Shown: positions 33,610 to 43,386, counted from the first letter of the stretch. The stretch: DNA of 61,258 nt from Nitrososphaerota archaeon (GCA_015522695.1 WALT01000026.1:1-61258); one strand, 5' to 3'. The notes: generated by a model from the sequence alone, not told the origin. Program-made: numbers and translations.

Positions 33610-34755
33610 TTGCTGGCTGATAGAATACCCAGGGAGGAGAGCGTAATGCAGGGGTTCTATGAACAGATCCTCGGAACTCCTGGAGTTCTCAGACTTGACG
33701 TTGGAGAGCCAGACTTCGGAACCCCCAGCCATATCGTGGAGGCCGCCGCTGAAGCTGCTAGAAGTGGTTGGACCCATTACACAAGCACCTGGGGGATCCC
33801 AGAGCTTAGAAGGAAGATATCCGAGAAGCTCGAGAGGGACAATAGATTCTATGCGGATCCCAAGAGCGAACTCGTGGTCGTAGATGGCGGGAGCGCCGGC
33901 ATACTCTTCGTGATCTTGTCCCTGGTGGATCCCGGGGGCAACGTGCTCATACCCGATCCCGGGTGGCTCATGTACGAACCCTACGTCAAGTTCGCCGGAG
34001 GCAAACCGATACGTTACCCCCTTCTGGAGGAGGAGGGCTTCAAGATCGACATCGACAGCATCAAGAGGAGCTCCGTGGGCGCCAAGCTGATAATAGTGAA
34101 TTCCCCATCGAACCCGACCGGTGCGGTTCACTCACGGAAGGAGCTCGAAGAAATAGCGGACATTGCCGTCGAGTCGGGGGCATTGATATTGAGCGATGAG
34201 GCATATGAGAAGTTCGTGTTCGCCGACTCGAGACATGTGAGCCCGGCCTCACTCAACGGCATGAAGGAGAGGGTTGTGTCGGTCTATAGCTTCTCAAAGA
34301 CATATGCGATGACGGGGTGGAGGATAGGCTACGTTTCTGCACGATCGACCATAGCGAAAGCGGTGTCCCTGATGAACCTCTATTTCAACGCATGCCCCAG
34401 CTCCGTCTCTCAGGCCGCTGCGCTGGCAGCCCTCGACGGCCCGCAGGACTTCGTGGAGGAAACTAAAGTGGAATACGAGAGGAGGAGGGATGCCGTCATC
34501 GGCTTGCTTAAGGGCTCTGGTGGAGTGAGGTTCGTCGAACCCAAGGGTACTTTCTACATATTCGCTGGGCTGGATGGCGTCGATGACGCGGTGGATTTCG
34601 CCATGAAGTTGCTCGAGGACAAAGGAGTCAGCGTTATGCCGGGCGACGTGTTCGGGCCTTCGGCGAGGGATCATGTCAGGATATCCTTGACCTTGCCTAT
34701 ACCGAGGCTCTCCGAGGCCATCAGAAGGCTCTCCGAGTTCGTGGAGGGACGCTAG
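33610..34755 (+). CDS. PLP-dependent aminotransferase, class I/II (AspC/aromatic type)
   Basis: 381 residues. LDVGEPDFGTPSHIVEA, WTHYTSTWGIPELRRKI, NSPSNPTGAV, DEAYEKFVF, and the PLP-lysine loop SFSKTYAMTGWRIGY, then the C-terminal Arg in DHVRISLT. Archaeal members transaminate aromatic amino acids, aspartate or alanine with 2-oxoglutarate. Starts with TTG 33610, leaderless. The IOR-like genes 0.8 kb downstream oxidise the kind of 2-oxoacid this enzyme would produce. Confidence 0.93.
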   Translation: MLADRIPREESVMQGFYEQILGTPGVLRLDVGEPDFGTPSHIVEAAAEAARSGWTHYTSTWGIPELRRKISEKLERDNRFYADPKSELVVVDGGSAGILFVILSLVDPGGNVLIPDPGWLMYEPYVKFAGGKPIRYPLLEEEGFKIDIDSIKRSSVGAKLIIVNSPSNPTGAVHSRKELEEIADIAVESGALILSDEAYEKFVFADSRHVSPASLNGMKERVVSVYSFSKTYAMTGWRIGYVSARSTIAKAVSLMNLYFNACPSSVSQAAALAALDGPQDFVEETKVEYERRRDAVIGLLKGSGGVRFVEPKGTFYIFAGLDGVDDAVDFAMKLLEDKGVSVMPGDVFGPSARDHVRISLTLPIPRLSEAIRRLSEFVEGR

Positions 34756-34783
34756 AGTTGGAGAGGGATCTGTTCCCTATCGA

Positions 34784-35442
34784 TTATGGACTCAAGTATT
34801 TCGCCACATGTTCTCGTGCATCACCGATGAAGCACGCGTGCGATGCGTTCGACGAGTACTCTGCCGCCGCGGACTGGAAGGCATCGCTGGAAACGACCCT
34901 GAATATGTAATCTCCTTCTATCTCGGATATCTTGACTGCCGTCGCAGACATCGAGATCGTCGGGACCCCTGGTTCAGGTAGTCGGCCACCGTGAGGACCT
35001 CAGGGCTCGTCGCTGGTCCTATCATCACCTGGACTCCACTGACCTCCACGAGCTTCTTTGCAGCATCGGATGCCTTCTCGGATTGAGCCACTGCATCCTC
35101 GGGGATCAGCCTGACCGGCCTTCCAGCTATCCCTCCTCTGTCGTTGATCTGCCCCGCAGCTAGCTTGGCACCATTCAACATCTTAGCCCCTATGGGACCT
35201 ATATCCCCACTCAGGGGGAGCAACACACCGATCTTAATCTCGCTCGGTAGTGCAGCGGCCGTCACGGTCTTGGTGAATTCCTTCGTGATCGTGGACGTCG
35301 GCGGTACCGATACGGGCTTGCTGGACCATCCAGTGTAGAAGCCTCCAACTCCGCCCACAATGAGTCCAGCTATCCCGGCACTCAGGATCTTGAGGAAATC
35401 CCTTCGGGTGGTTTGGGACTTCCCACCTTCGTCAGAAGTCAT
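34784..35442 (-). pseudogene. Truncated, frameshifted LivK-type ABC substrate-binding protein
   Basis: ATG at 35442 begins a Tat-type signal (TRRDFLKILSAGIAGLI). The type I periplasmic-binding-protein fold follows: EIKIGVLLPLSGDIGPIG, GGIAGRPVRLIPED, VQVMIGPATSPEVL. Near 34978 the frame breaks at a GGGG run. Inserting one G restores VPTISMSATAVKISEIEGDY and IFRVVSSDAFQSAAAEYSS, but that frame stops at 34784, so the C-terminal half (about 200 residues) is missing. It is a pseudogene or, if the G run is misread, a truncated gene. Branched-chain or aromatic amino acid binding would fit the neighbouring aminotransferase and IOR. Confidence 0.7.
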
Positions 35443-35517
35443 CTCCTAGTTTCGATATATTGTCACTTTAATAGATTTTTCCTTACGATATCCGTACAAT
35501 AATAATTGATATTATAA

Positions 35518-35528
35518 AGCTTTATATC
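35518..35528 (+). promoter_or_regulatory. TATA-like promoter of the IOR genes
   Basis: GCTTTATATCA. Predicted transcription start is about 35549, closer to the ATG at 35555 than to the GTG at 35543. Confidence 0.45.
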
Positions 35529-35542
35529 ATATCCGAGGGTAC

Positions 35543-37723
35543 GTGAAGATAGTTATGAGCGTCATCTCCTCCATCGATCCTCTTCTGGCCCCTAGAGGTT
35601 CGAAGGTACTCGTCGGCGCATCGATAGCCGTGCTCAGGGCCAGCATGGAGTCAGAGCTCGGTTACGTAGCCGGCTATCCAGGTGCCCCGACGGCCAGCGT
35701 ATTGGATGTACTCAGGAGCTATTCTAAGATCCTCGATGACTATGGGGTGTACTTCGAGTCCTCTACGAACGAATCGGCTGCCGCGGCGAAGCTCGTGGTG
35801 TCCTCGTACTCCGATGTGAGGGGCATGGTGAATTGGAAGGTCGTGGGTAATCACGTCGCAGCTGACGTCCTATCACATGTGGCTGCCATGGGCGTCAGAG
35901 GGGGTGCTGTGATCCTAGTAGGCGAGGACGTGGGGACGGATTCCACCACGATAGAGGTCAGAACAGAATACTTCGCCCATGGACTAGGGCTACCAGTTCT
36001 CGATCCCCCGGCTCATCTGGAGAGCCTCTATCGAATCACGAAGCATGCATACGAGCTATCGGAGCATGCCAGCTCTCCCGTCTATCTGCTCTTCAGGACG
36101 ATGATCGCCAATAGCATAGGCTCGGTCATCTATGATGGAGAGCTCAGAAGACCGCCGTTCAACGTCAAGGAGAGGATCAGCGAGTTCAGGCCTGATGTGG
36201 ACAAGGTCGCCGTGCCGCCCAGGAGCAGGGTGATGAACGCCGAGAAATACTCCAGGAGGCTCGTCAGGGCGGCGGAGTATGCACGGAGGGAGAAGCTGAA
36301 TATCCTCCTCAAGGGTTCTAGGACCAGCGAAGTGGGCTTCATAACGCATGGCAGCGTATTCAACTCCCTGCTCACCGTGCTACAGGAGTACGGTCATGCT
36401 TCATCCGCCTCCGAATCCGATTTCGACATATTATCCCTCATCCTCTCATATCCACCGAGCCCCGAAGACGTGATCGAGTTCGCGAGGGATAAAAGGACGA
36501 TCTATATTGTGGAGCAGGGCGCCCCACCAGTGATAGAGGACAGCATCAGGAGGATCCTATCAGAGAGGTTCGGCTCCGATATCAGGATCATGGGGAAACA
36601 TGATCCATCCCTGGGCCAGGAGGGCTTCGTGCCGGTGACAGGGGAGCTCACCGTGGACGTGCTCGATGAGGTCGTAGGCAGGATATTGCTCGATGGGGAC
36701 ATGGCCGATTACGTCGATAGGGACGGTATCGAAGAGGTCATGTCGAGGACGAGGAAGCTCAGGGGGAGAGCCGCTGAGGCAGCTAGGCTTTCCGTTCCGA
36801 GGACGCCGACGTTCTGCCCCGGATGTCCGGAACGCTCCTTCTTCACATTGGCGAAGAGGATAGATGAAGTTATGGGGAGGAGCATCTACGCCGGAGATAT
36901 AGGGTGTTATTCCCTCTCCTACTTCGATCCATTCGGGATGTACGACTCTGTGACCGGGATGGGCTCTTCACTCGACGTTGCAGCTGGGATGTCACGCTTC
37001 TACGACAGGATGGTCATAGCGACCATGGGGGATGGCACCTTCTATCACAAAGGTGTGGCCAACGTGGACAACTTCGTGCATAACTACGGAGATGAGGACG
37101 ATATCCACGTATTGTACGTGCTCTTCGAGAACTATTGGACGGCCATGACAGGTCATCAAGAGAACCCGGCGACGATCGCAGGAAAGGATAAGGCCTTGAA
37201 TATGGCTGGCAAGCTCGTCAGAAGGCCGAATGCCGTGGATGTCATCGATGCGCATGCAATGGCGAAGCCTACAGCCGTAAATCCCTACGATCTCAGGAGG
37301 ATGACCGATCTCATATGGCGAGCCTATAGGAGGAAGGGAGTCTCGGCACTCGTAGTGAGGGGGGAGTGCTCCCTGGCGAGGTCGAGGAGGGAAGCCCATA
37401 GGCTTAGGAGCGCATTATCTGAAGGGAAGAGGGTCGTGAGGAGCTTCTTCCAGGTCCATCCCGACCTGTGTAATGGATGCTTCGCCTGCGAGAGATATAT
37501 AGGCTGTCCAAGCACGGGGATGGCAAGAAGCCCGTCGAGAGGCGGGATGGTCAGGACCATAGATCCAAATGTATGTACCAGTTGTGGTATATGCGGAATA
37601 ACGGCGCTTTACGCCCTCTGCCCAGCCACCTATGAGGTCAAGGAGGTCCTGAACCCTAACCTGAAGGATAAGTTCACTAGGGCTTTGAACGACATGCTGA
37701 TAGGCCTGCTCAGGAGGCTTTGA
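35543..37723 (+). CDS. iorA: Indolepyruvate ferredoxin oxidoreductase alpha subunit-like (IorA)
   Basis: 726 residues, longer than usual IorA (about 600-650). Pyrimidine-type domain first (GYPGAPTASVLDVLR; ESSTNESAAAAKLVVSS), domain II, then the thiamine-diphosphate domain with FCPGCPERSFF and MGDGTFYHKGVANVDNFVHN. The C-terminal ferredoxin-like part has two clusters: CNGCFACERYIGC and CTSCGICGITALYALC, spacing slightly unusual. Oxidative decarboxylation of aryl-pyruvates to acyl-CoA with ferredoxin as acceptor. Start GTG 35543 or ATG 35555. Followed by the beta subunit with a TTGA overlap. Confidence 0.9.
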   Translation: MKIVMSVISSIDPLLAPRGSKVLVGASIAVLRASMESELGYVAGYPGAPTASVLDVLRSYSKILDDYGVYFESSTNESAAAAKLVVSSYSDVRGMVNWKVVGNHVAADVLSHVAAMGVRGGAVILVGEDVGTDSTTIEVRTEYFAHGLGLPVLDPPAHLESLYRITKHAYELSEHASSPVYLLFRTMIANSIGSVIYDGELRRPPFNVKERISEFRPDVDKVAVPPRSRVMNAEKYSRRLVRAAEYARREKLNILLKGSRTSEVGFITHGSVFNSLLTVLQEYGHASSASESDFDILSLILSYPPSPEDVIEFARDKRTIYIVEQGAPPVIEDSIRRILSERFGSDIRIMGKHDPSLGQEGFVPVTGELTVDVLDEVVGRILLDGDMADYVDRDGIEEVMSRTRKLRGRAAEAARLSVPRTPTFCPGCPERSFFTLAKRIDEVMGRSIYAGDIGCYSLSYFDPFGMYDSVTGMGSSLDVAAGMSRFYDRMVIATMGDGTFYHKGVANVDNFVHNYGDEDDIHVLYVLFENYWTAMTGHQENPATIAGKDKALNMAGKLVRRPNAVDVIDAHAMAKPTAVNPYDLRRMTDLIWRAYRRKGVSALVVRGECSLARSRREAHRLRSALSEGKRVVRSFFQVHPDLCNGCFACERYIGCPSTGMARSPSRGGMVRTIDPNVCTSCGICGITALYALCPATYEVKEVLNPNLKDKFTRALNDMLIGLLRRL

Positions 37724-39303
37724 AGATGGGTCCAAGGGTGTTCAGGGTTCTAGTGGCGTCGATAGGTGGACAGGGAGGGGCCACGATATCCGAGATCTTA
37801 CACAAGGCAGTCGTTGTTGAAAGGGATAGATATGCTGAAGAGAATGGCTTCTACGATGAGGTGAAGGATAGATGTGATCTAGAGGTCAGGTACATGCTCC
37901 CCGGCCTTGCCCAGAGATCCGGGTCTGTGTTCAGCACCCTCACATTCGTCGACCCTCATACCAGCCAATTGCCGAAGGCGACCATGTACTTCTCAGACAA
38001 GGTGTACTCGGGGAGCCTAGATCTGTTGCTCGCGACCGAGCTCAACGAGGCCATCAGATATGCTGGACGGGGGCTCCTTTCTGCGGATTCCACCGTGATA
38101 GTGAATGAGCACAGGCTCTATACCGCTAGGGAGAAGATACCGGATAATAAGTACGTGCCATATCCGATCGCTCAAGTAAAGGTCCTCAAGAAGCTGGCCG
38201 CGAGATATATAGGGATCGATGGGACGGAGATCGCCGCAAGCAACGGTCTACCATCGGTGACTGTGAATACTATACTGCTTGGCGTTCTATCGGCCAGCGG
38301 TGCCCTGCCGATAACCAGGAGCTCTTATATGAATGCACTTGAATCCATGTTCAAGGACGAGGTCCTAGAGGAGAACCTCAAGGCGTTTACGCTCGGGGAG
38401 CAGGCCTATACCTCACGACAAGCTGGGAGGAAAGAACATGAGCACCTGAACATCCCATCTGGGGCTGTGACTAAGCAATACCAGCAGCCCCTATCGACGA
38501 TGCTCGCTGAGAGGACCGAGAGGCTTGCGGAGCGCCATGGCACGTATCGTGCCATGGAATACCTCAAACTCGTCGACAAGATCTTGGCCGTCGATGGAGG
38601 AGGTAGGCTCTCATATGAACTTTCGAAGAACATCGCAGATAGGCTGCTGATGTGGGACGATCCGTACGTCGTGGCACGGAAGTATATCGAGCTGGCAGAT
38701 TTGTATAGGAAGAGGGGGTATTACAGCATCAAGGCCTACGTGGTCATCCTTCCAGGTTGGATCTCCAAGTCCCTTCCAGGACGCCTTGGCACGTTGGCGG
38801 CCAGGATCCTCTCTAGGATGAAGTTCGTCTATCCTGTGGAGGTAAACGTGAGCTCCGCCGCCGGTTATGCATTGTTCTGGTTTCTCGCCAAGTTGTCGAT
38901 GTTCGAGAGGAGGAGTTTCGGTTACATCGAGCGTATGCTCGAGGCCGCCAGGATCTCCAGGGAGATAATCGAGATCTCCATGTCCAACTATGATGTAGCG
39001 GTGGAGGCTGCCCGTAGCCTGGGCTATGTTAGGGGCTATGGACTCACTAGAAGACGCAACATGCTCGCGTATCGTTGGCTCCTCAAGAGCGCCAGGCTCC
39101 TGGCCTCCAAGACGCAGAAGCTGGGAGGAGACTGCGCGGCCACGACGCTCAGAGCATTGAGCGACGTCATAACACTGGACGGTCATGGACTGGAGATGGC
39201 CAGAAAGTTGTTCGATGCATTCATGGAGAAGGCCGAGGAGGGACGTGAGTCGATATGTGTCAGCATCCCTGCCATGGCTGGGAAGAACTTCATCTGCAAG
39301 TAG
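37720..39303 (+). CDS. iorB: Indolepyruvate oxidoreductase beta subunit-like (IorB) with large C-terminal extension
   Basis: 527 residues; typical IorB is about 200. The first 200 residues are the gamma-type domain of 2-oxoacid oxidoreductases (VASIGGQGGATISEILHKA; VRYMLPGLAQRSGSV; LLATELNEAIRYAG). The remaining 300 or so residues are mostly helical and resemble the DUF6537-like extension known on some IorB or fused IOR proteins. Start TTG overlapping the iorA stop, or ATG 37726. Forms the catalytic pair with iorA. No ferredoxin gene is adjacent. Confidence 0.86.
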   Translation: MKMGPRVFRVLVASIGGQGGATISEILHKAVVVERDRYAEENGFYDEVKDRCDLEVRYMLPGLAQRSGSVFSTLTFVDPHTSQLPKATMYFSDKVYSGSLDLLLATELNEAIRYAGRGLLSADSTVIVNEHRLYTAREKIPDNKYVPYPIAQVKVLKKLAARYIGIDGTEIAASNGLPSVTVNTILLGVLSASGALPITRSSYMNALESMFKDEVLEENLKAFTLGEQAYTSRQAGRKEHEHLNIPSGAVTKQYQQPLSTMLAERTERLAERHGTYRAMEYLKLVDKILAVDGGGRLSYELSKNIADRLLMWDDPYVVARKYIELADLYRKRGYYSIKAYVVILPGWISKSLPGRLGTLAARILSRMKFVYPVEVNVSSAAGYALFWFLAKLSMFERRSFGYIERMLEAARISREIIEISMSNYDVAVEAARSLGYVRGYGLTRRRNMLAYRWLLKSARLLASKTQKLGGDCAATTLRALSDVITLDGHGLEMARKLFDAFMEKAEEGRESICVSIPAMAGKNFICK

Positions 39304-39460
39304 CCCCAGTCATCATATGAGGGAATCGTCGTTCGATCACATGTCCAATCGATATTCGAGGGATATCCATGTATCTGGATCGTCCAGGAGAAGGTTGAGG
39401 TCGGCACGAGGAGATGCTGCGCTAGGCTCCTTTCCTTTCCCTTCCCTGTTCAGATATCTG

Positions 39461-39838
39461 TTAATCCCCCTGGCTACTGTTGAGCCCGTGAACCTTCCTC
39501 TTGATGGCCTCATCCTCAAATCCCTTTTTGACAAGCCATATGAAGACATCCCAGCCCATAGCGGCCTCAGCCCATCCATCCTTCACGGATATCACGATCC
39601 CCCTTCTCACGATCTTAGCCAGATCCTCGGGAACGCGTACTCTACCCAGTCCAGAGCACCTGCAATATCTACTTTTGAGATCCCTATAGCGCGCTCTAGT
39701 CAAAGCTATACAGAAAATACCATCCCCACCCCTCCAGTATTTCCCTCCGACAACGGCGTTGACCAGGTCCTCCAGCGCCCTCCTACTGATCCTCGGGTAC
39801 ATCTTGGAGAAGCCATCCATGAGGATCCTTCTGTTCAT
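39461..39838 (-). CDS. Small uncharacterised Cys-containing protein coupled to an MFS gene
   Basis: 125 residues from the ATG at 39838, which overlaps the stop of the upstream MFS gene (ATGA). Basic N-terminus (MNRRILMDGFSKMYPRISRR), a central RYCRCSGLGRVRVPEDLAK, then GRGIVISVKDGWAEAAMGWD-like beta/alpha sequence and a VFIWLVKKGFEDEAIKR helix. No family recognised. Translational coupling and conserved codon use suggest a real partner of the transporter. Confidence 0.6.
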   Translation of the reverse strand: MNRRILMDGFSKMYPRISRRALEDLVNAVVGGKYWRGGDGIFCIALTRARYRDLKSRYCRCSGLGRVRVPEDLAKIVRRGIVISVKDGWAEAAMGWDVFIWLVKKGFEDEAIKRKVHGLNSSQGD

Positions 39839-41136
39839 GAGATCATCTCCTCCACGGTGCTTGGCCTGTAATATGCAGCTATAAGTGCTATCCCAGCATA
39901 GCCGAGAAGGCCGGCGATCACAAAGACGAACTGAGGGCCCCTGAGGCCAGCGGCCAGCTCCACGGAATACAGATATTTGTAGAGGGCGGCACCGACCAAG
40001 GGACCTGCTATCATCCCAGCGTTGAAGAACGCCTGTTGCAATCCGAACACCCTCCCCCTCAGCTCCTGGGGCACGAGCCAGGCTTGGATGGACCTCAATA
40101 GGGGCATGAATACGTTGAACGCTATACTGGTCACAGCATATACTAGGAGAAATCCCAGGTAGCTGGTGGCGAACGCTATACCTATTATCGCAGTTCTGGA
40201 CACAAGGCCAGTCGTTACCAGCATCCACTTCCTAGCATTCTGACCCATCCTATCAGCCATATGCGCAAAGGGATATGAGACCACGAGACCCACCACGCCC
40301 CCGATGCTCATGGCCGCTGCCACGAGGCTCGGCTCCTTGACTATGAACTCTATTATATAAGCCATCATTATGCTCGAAACGATCCCCATGGCGAACCCGT
40401 TGAGCAGGCCGTTCGAGTAGAACGAGTACAGGGCGACCTTCACCGGCTCGGGCAGGGCGCTGAGCATGGGCCTAGGCTTGCCCTTGATCCTGCCTTTCCC
40501 AATTGGAACCGTCTCCCTCAACAGCAATGCAGCCATGAGCCCAGGTAGGAGCACGAGAGCCGCTATGGCATATGGTGCCCTGAGCACGGCCTCAATCCCC
40601 AAGCTGTAGAACCACGATTTGCTGGCCTCGTAGGCGGCCGCCCCGACAAGTGGACCGACTACGTTCCCGACGTTGAACGATATCACATATAGGCTCAACG
40701 CCCTCGTCCTGAGATCTCCTGGGACGCTGTCGACAATCATGGCCTCGGCCACAGGCCAGACCATGGCCGACGCGACCCCCTGTACAGCTCTCAAGGCTAT
40801 AAGTTGCCATATGCAGGTAACGAGGGAGTAGGCGAACGCCAATATCGAATACATCGCCATCCCTGTGACGATCATCCTCTTCCTGCCCACGATATCGCTC
40901 ATCCAACCTGAAGCGGCTGCCAAGAAAGCCCTCGTCACCATGAACGCCGATGTCATCACCCCGTACTCGACGACCGCCCTCACGGCCGGCACGACCTCCA
41001 TGCGCTCAGGGAGCTTCGTCAAGACGCCCTTGAGCGCCAATATATAGTAGGGTAGGAGCAGGTTGACGGCCCCGAATCCTACGGATACGAGAAATGATAT
41101 GGCGATCAGCCCCGCTAGGTTCCTCCCACCCAGCAC
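39835..41136 (-). CDS. MFS transporter
   Basis: 433 residues, twelve hydrophobic segments. The GWMSDIVGRKRMIVTG loop between helices 2 and 3, VWPVAEAMIVDSVPGDLRTRALSL in helix 5-6 and the FAHMADRMGQNARKW loop between the halves are MFS landmarks; drug-exporter-like subfamily by overall pattern. The TATA-like CTTTTAACC box is about 28 nt upstream on this strand, and the start is ATG 41136. Coupled to a small gene downstream. Confidence 0.9.
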   Translation of the reverse strand: MLGGRNLAGLIAISFLVSVGFGAVNLLLPYYILALKGVLTKLPERMEVVPAVRAVVEYGVMTSAFMVTRAFLAAASGWMSDIVGRKRMIVTGMAMYSILAFAYSLVTCIWQLIALRAVQGVASAMVWPVAEAMIVDSVPGDLRTRALSLYVISFNVGNVVGPLVGAAAYEASKSWFYSLGIEAVLRAPYAIAALVLLPGLMAALLLRETVPIGKGRIKGKPRPMLSALPEPVKVALYSFYSNGLLNGFAMGIVSSIMMAYIIEFIVKEPSLVAAAMSIGGVVGLVVSYPFAHMADRMGQNARKWMLVTTGLVSRTAIIGIAFATSYLGFLLVYAVTSIAFNVFMPLLRSIQAWLVPQELRGRVFGLQQAFFNAGMIAGPLVGAALYKYLYSVELAAGLRGPQFVFVIAGLLGYAGIALIAAYYRPSTVEEMIS

Positions 41137-41216
41137 GGACTTGGGGGCGTTAAGGTATGGTTAAAAGGTTATCTAATCATCATATAAAAAGCAAATTTCC
41201 CAGCAATAGATGGACG

Positions 41217-41240
41217 TATCTGGACAATTTTTCCCAGATA
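41217..41240. repeat. Inverted repeat between MFS and trans-sulfuration genes
   Basis: TATCTGG at 41217-41223 and CCAGATA at 41234-41240, a perfect 7+7 dyad around a T-rich centre. Lies 80 nt upstream of the MFS start and downstream of the trans-sulfuration gene. On the minus strand it would also form a hairpin after the latter's stop (41342), about 100 nt beyond it. Confidence 0.35.
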
Positions 41241-41341
41241 AGGATTTCGCCTTGGTTTGGATAATGTCAGTTCATGGAGTTCAAGCCCGACGCTGCTCCA
41301 TCGGCTAACGATGCCCTATGGGCACATTGATGGTGAAATCG

Positions 41342-42523
41342 CTACTTCAAAGCCTCATCCAAGTCCTCTATGAGATCCTGCTCGTCCTCCAAGCCGACCG
41401 AGAGCCTTAGAAGTCCATCCGTTATCCCCAACTTCTCCCTGATCTCCCTGGAAATCGATGCAGCACTGCTCATGGCTGGATACGTCAATAAACTCTCCGT
41501 ACCTCCGAGGCTCGGGGATGGTTTGATTATCTTAATCCTCCTGAGCATGTCCACGGCCTCCTCCTTTCCATCCTTGACTTCAAAGCTTACAACCGCCCCA
41601 TACAACTTCTTCTCAAGTATTTTATCTGCCAAGACCTTGTACGGGTTTCCATTCAGACCTGGATAGTAGACGTTGGAGATCTTCGGATGATCATCCAAGA
41701 ATTCAGCTATCGCCAAGGCGGTCCTGCTCTCCCTCTCAACCCTCACCTCGAGCGTCTTGAGCCCTCTGAGGACCATGTACGCGCTGTGAGCAGAGAGCGT
41801 CGAGCCCAGCCTTCGCCTCCATTCCCACGCCTTGATGATGCTCTTCGTGTCGCTGAACGCCGTGACGCCGGCGAGGACATCGTTATGGCCCGCGATGTAT
41901 TTGGTCGCGCTATGCACGACCGCGAATGCTCCATCCCTCAAGGGCTTATATAGATAGGGCGTCACGAATGTATTGTCCACCAAGAGCTTCGCCCCGCTTT
42001 CCTTGCTCGCCTTCGCTATCTCCCTGACGTCGAACATCTTCAACGTCGGGTTCGTCATCGTCTCCAGGAACACGATATCGGCCGGTTTGGAGAGGGCTTC
42101 GAGGATGTCCCGTGTATCTGGCCAGACTTCAGATACGTCGACCCCGAACTTCGTCAAGTCCTCCACGAGCCTCACCGTCGTGGCATATCCCTCCATCGGT
42201 ATCACTATCCTCGAGCCGCTCCTCAACATGGAGAACAGGAGGCTGCTTATAGCTCCCATACCCGATGCATAAGCTAGGGCGTCCGCAGCCTCCTCTATGC
42301 CTGCGATGGCGTTCTCCAAGGCCTCCACCGTTATGTTCTCCTCCCTGGCATACTTGAGCTCAGTACCCCTTCCAGTCTTCCTGGGTTGTCCTGTCTCCCT
42401 GTCCGGATGCTCGCAGATTATCCCCATGAATATCGGCGGTATGAAGTGGCCGAGTTCCTCATCGTAATATCCATGTCCATGGACGAGCTTCGTGGAGAAG
42501 TGGTCGGTCATGAACACTAGCAC
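41342..42523 (-). CDS. Cystathionine gamma-synthase/lyase-type PLP enzyme
   Basis: 393 residues (the ATG giving MTDHFSTKLVHG, 42508, is a likelier start). Cys/Met-metabolism PLP-family landmarks: the REENITVEALENAIAGIEEA and YASGMGAIS blocks, MEGYATTVRLVE, NPTLKMFDV, LVDNTFVTPYL and the PLP lysine in HSATKYIAGHNDVLAG, then SLGGTESL. Cystathionine synthase, lyase or O-acetylhomoserine sulfhydrylase activity cannot be separated by eye. The gene stands alone. Confidence 0.9.
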   Translation of the reverse strand: MLVFMTDHFSTKLVHGHGYYDEELGHFIPPIFMGIICEHPDRETGQPRKTGRGTELKYAREENITVEALENAIAGIEEAADALAYASGMGAISSLLFSMLRSGSRIVIPMEGYATTVRLVEDLTKFGVDVSEVWPDTRDILEALSKPADIVFLETMTNPTLKMFDVREIAKASKESGAKLLVDNTFVTPYLYKPLRDGAFAVVHSATKYIAGHNDVLAGVTAFSDTKSIIKAWEWRRRLGSTLSAHSAYMVLRGLKTLEVRVERESRTALAIAEFLDDHPKISNVYYPGLNGNPYKVLADKILEKKLYGAVVSFEVKDGKEEAVDMLRRIKIIKPSPSLGGTESLLTYPAMSSAASISREIREKLGITDGLLRLSVGLEDEQDLIEDLDEALK

Positions 42524-42822
42524 GATGCCCCTCTGATTTAACCGTTATACACGTTCCCCACTGTTGTTCTTCGGTTCTACTCCCATGATGGTTGATAATA
42601 TGACGAAAACTATCGCCATGCGATCGCAAAAAGTTATTATAATTTACCTCCATATCGTTATGTTTAAGCTCGAAATCCCGGAGAAGTCGGCCTGATATCG
42701 TTCATCATCGTCGGGTTTTGAGGATCGTCGGGATATTGGGATGGATGAAGGATGAGGTCGTCAGCTCCACGACATGACATGACCGAACACTTAAAACTTC
42801 CACCGATGAAGGAGGCCATGGA
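42524..42822. other. Intergenic region, no gene seen
   Basis: 299 nt. Contains the upstream TATA-like sequences of the trans-sulfuration gene (GGTTAAATC and GTATAACGG on the minus strand, 42536-42550) and of the CBS gene (CTTAAAACTT, 42790-42799). A 31-codon ORF at about 42601 has nothing to support it. Confidence 0.4.
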
Positions 42823-43320
42823 ATGGCCTCGGAGCTCATGCGCGCACCCATAAAGGGTTTCCTAGATACGAGCATCATCGTGGTGAAGGGGAAAACGAGC
42901 GTGTTCGAGGTATCTATGATGCTCGCGAGGCAAAATGTGAGGTATGCCCTCGCCAAAGCCAAGGGGGGTTCCTGGAGCATATTGACCGAGAGGGATATCG
43001 TGAGGAGGGTTGTGGCACATGGAAATGACCCTGCAGATGTTCATGTGGATGACGTCGCGACGCCATGCAAGGCAGTAGTCGACGAGGAGACGAGCCTCGA
43101 GACCACGCTCGCGTTGATGAGGGACGAGGAATCGAAGCTCGCCGTCGTGACCGATGGTGAGGATAAGCCCCTCGGGATCGTGAACAGGCTCTCCGTGCTC
43201 TTCGGCGTGTTGAGGATGATAATGCCGCTAGCCTACCATGAGGTCGAGGAGGAGAGGAGGACTTGGCTCGATATGCTCCTGAGGGAGGTGGCGGAGGACT
43301 ATGTCGGCAGGACGTGGTAG
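42823..43320 (+). CDS. CBS-domain pair protein
   Basis: 165 residues made of two CBS motifs (residues about 8-66 and 74-135). The first has TSVFEVSMMLARQNVRYALA ... ILTERDIVRRVV, the second ETSLETTLALMRDEESKLAV ... GIVNRLSVL; then a short helical tail LREVAEDYVGRTW. Stand-alone CBS pairs bind adenine nucleotides or regulate partner enzymes. GAAGGAGG SD at 42808-42815 before ATG 42823. The last 13 codons are duplicated 1376 nt downstream at 44656 (see the direct repeats). Confidence 0.9.
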   Translation: MASELMRAPIKGFLDTSIIVVKGKTSVFEVSMMLARQNVRYALAKAKGGSWSILTERDIVRRVVAHGNDPADVHVDDVATPCKAVVDEETSLETTLALMRDEESKLAVVTDGEDKPLGIVNRLSVLFGVLRMIMPLAYHEVEEERRTWLDMLLREVAEDYVGRTW

Positions 43321-43386
43321 TGCTCGATCATAACTCCAGACATATCCCAGCTCTGCCCTTCCATCCTCATCGATCACGTGCACGGC
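43280..43386. repeat. Direct repeat, left copy flanking the VapBC island
   Basis: Matches 44656-44780. 43280-43345 is identical to 44656-44721 over 66 nt. After a 7-nt gap (GCCACCT absent here) the next 28 nt are identical; then 9 nt (CATCATCGA) are missing here, and the match fades at about 43386. It contains the CBS 3' end and a decayed copy of the phosphoribosyltransferase 3' end (VIDEDGRAELG with frame lost). Confidence 0.9.

Noticed and set aside
42601-42696. 31-codon ORF in the CBS upstream region
   Set aside because: No promoter spacing or family support; likely chance.
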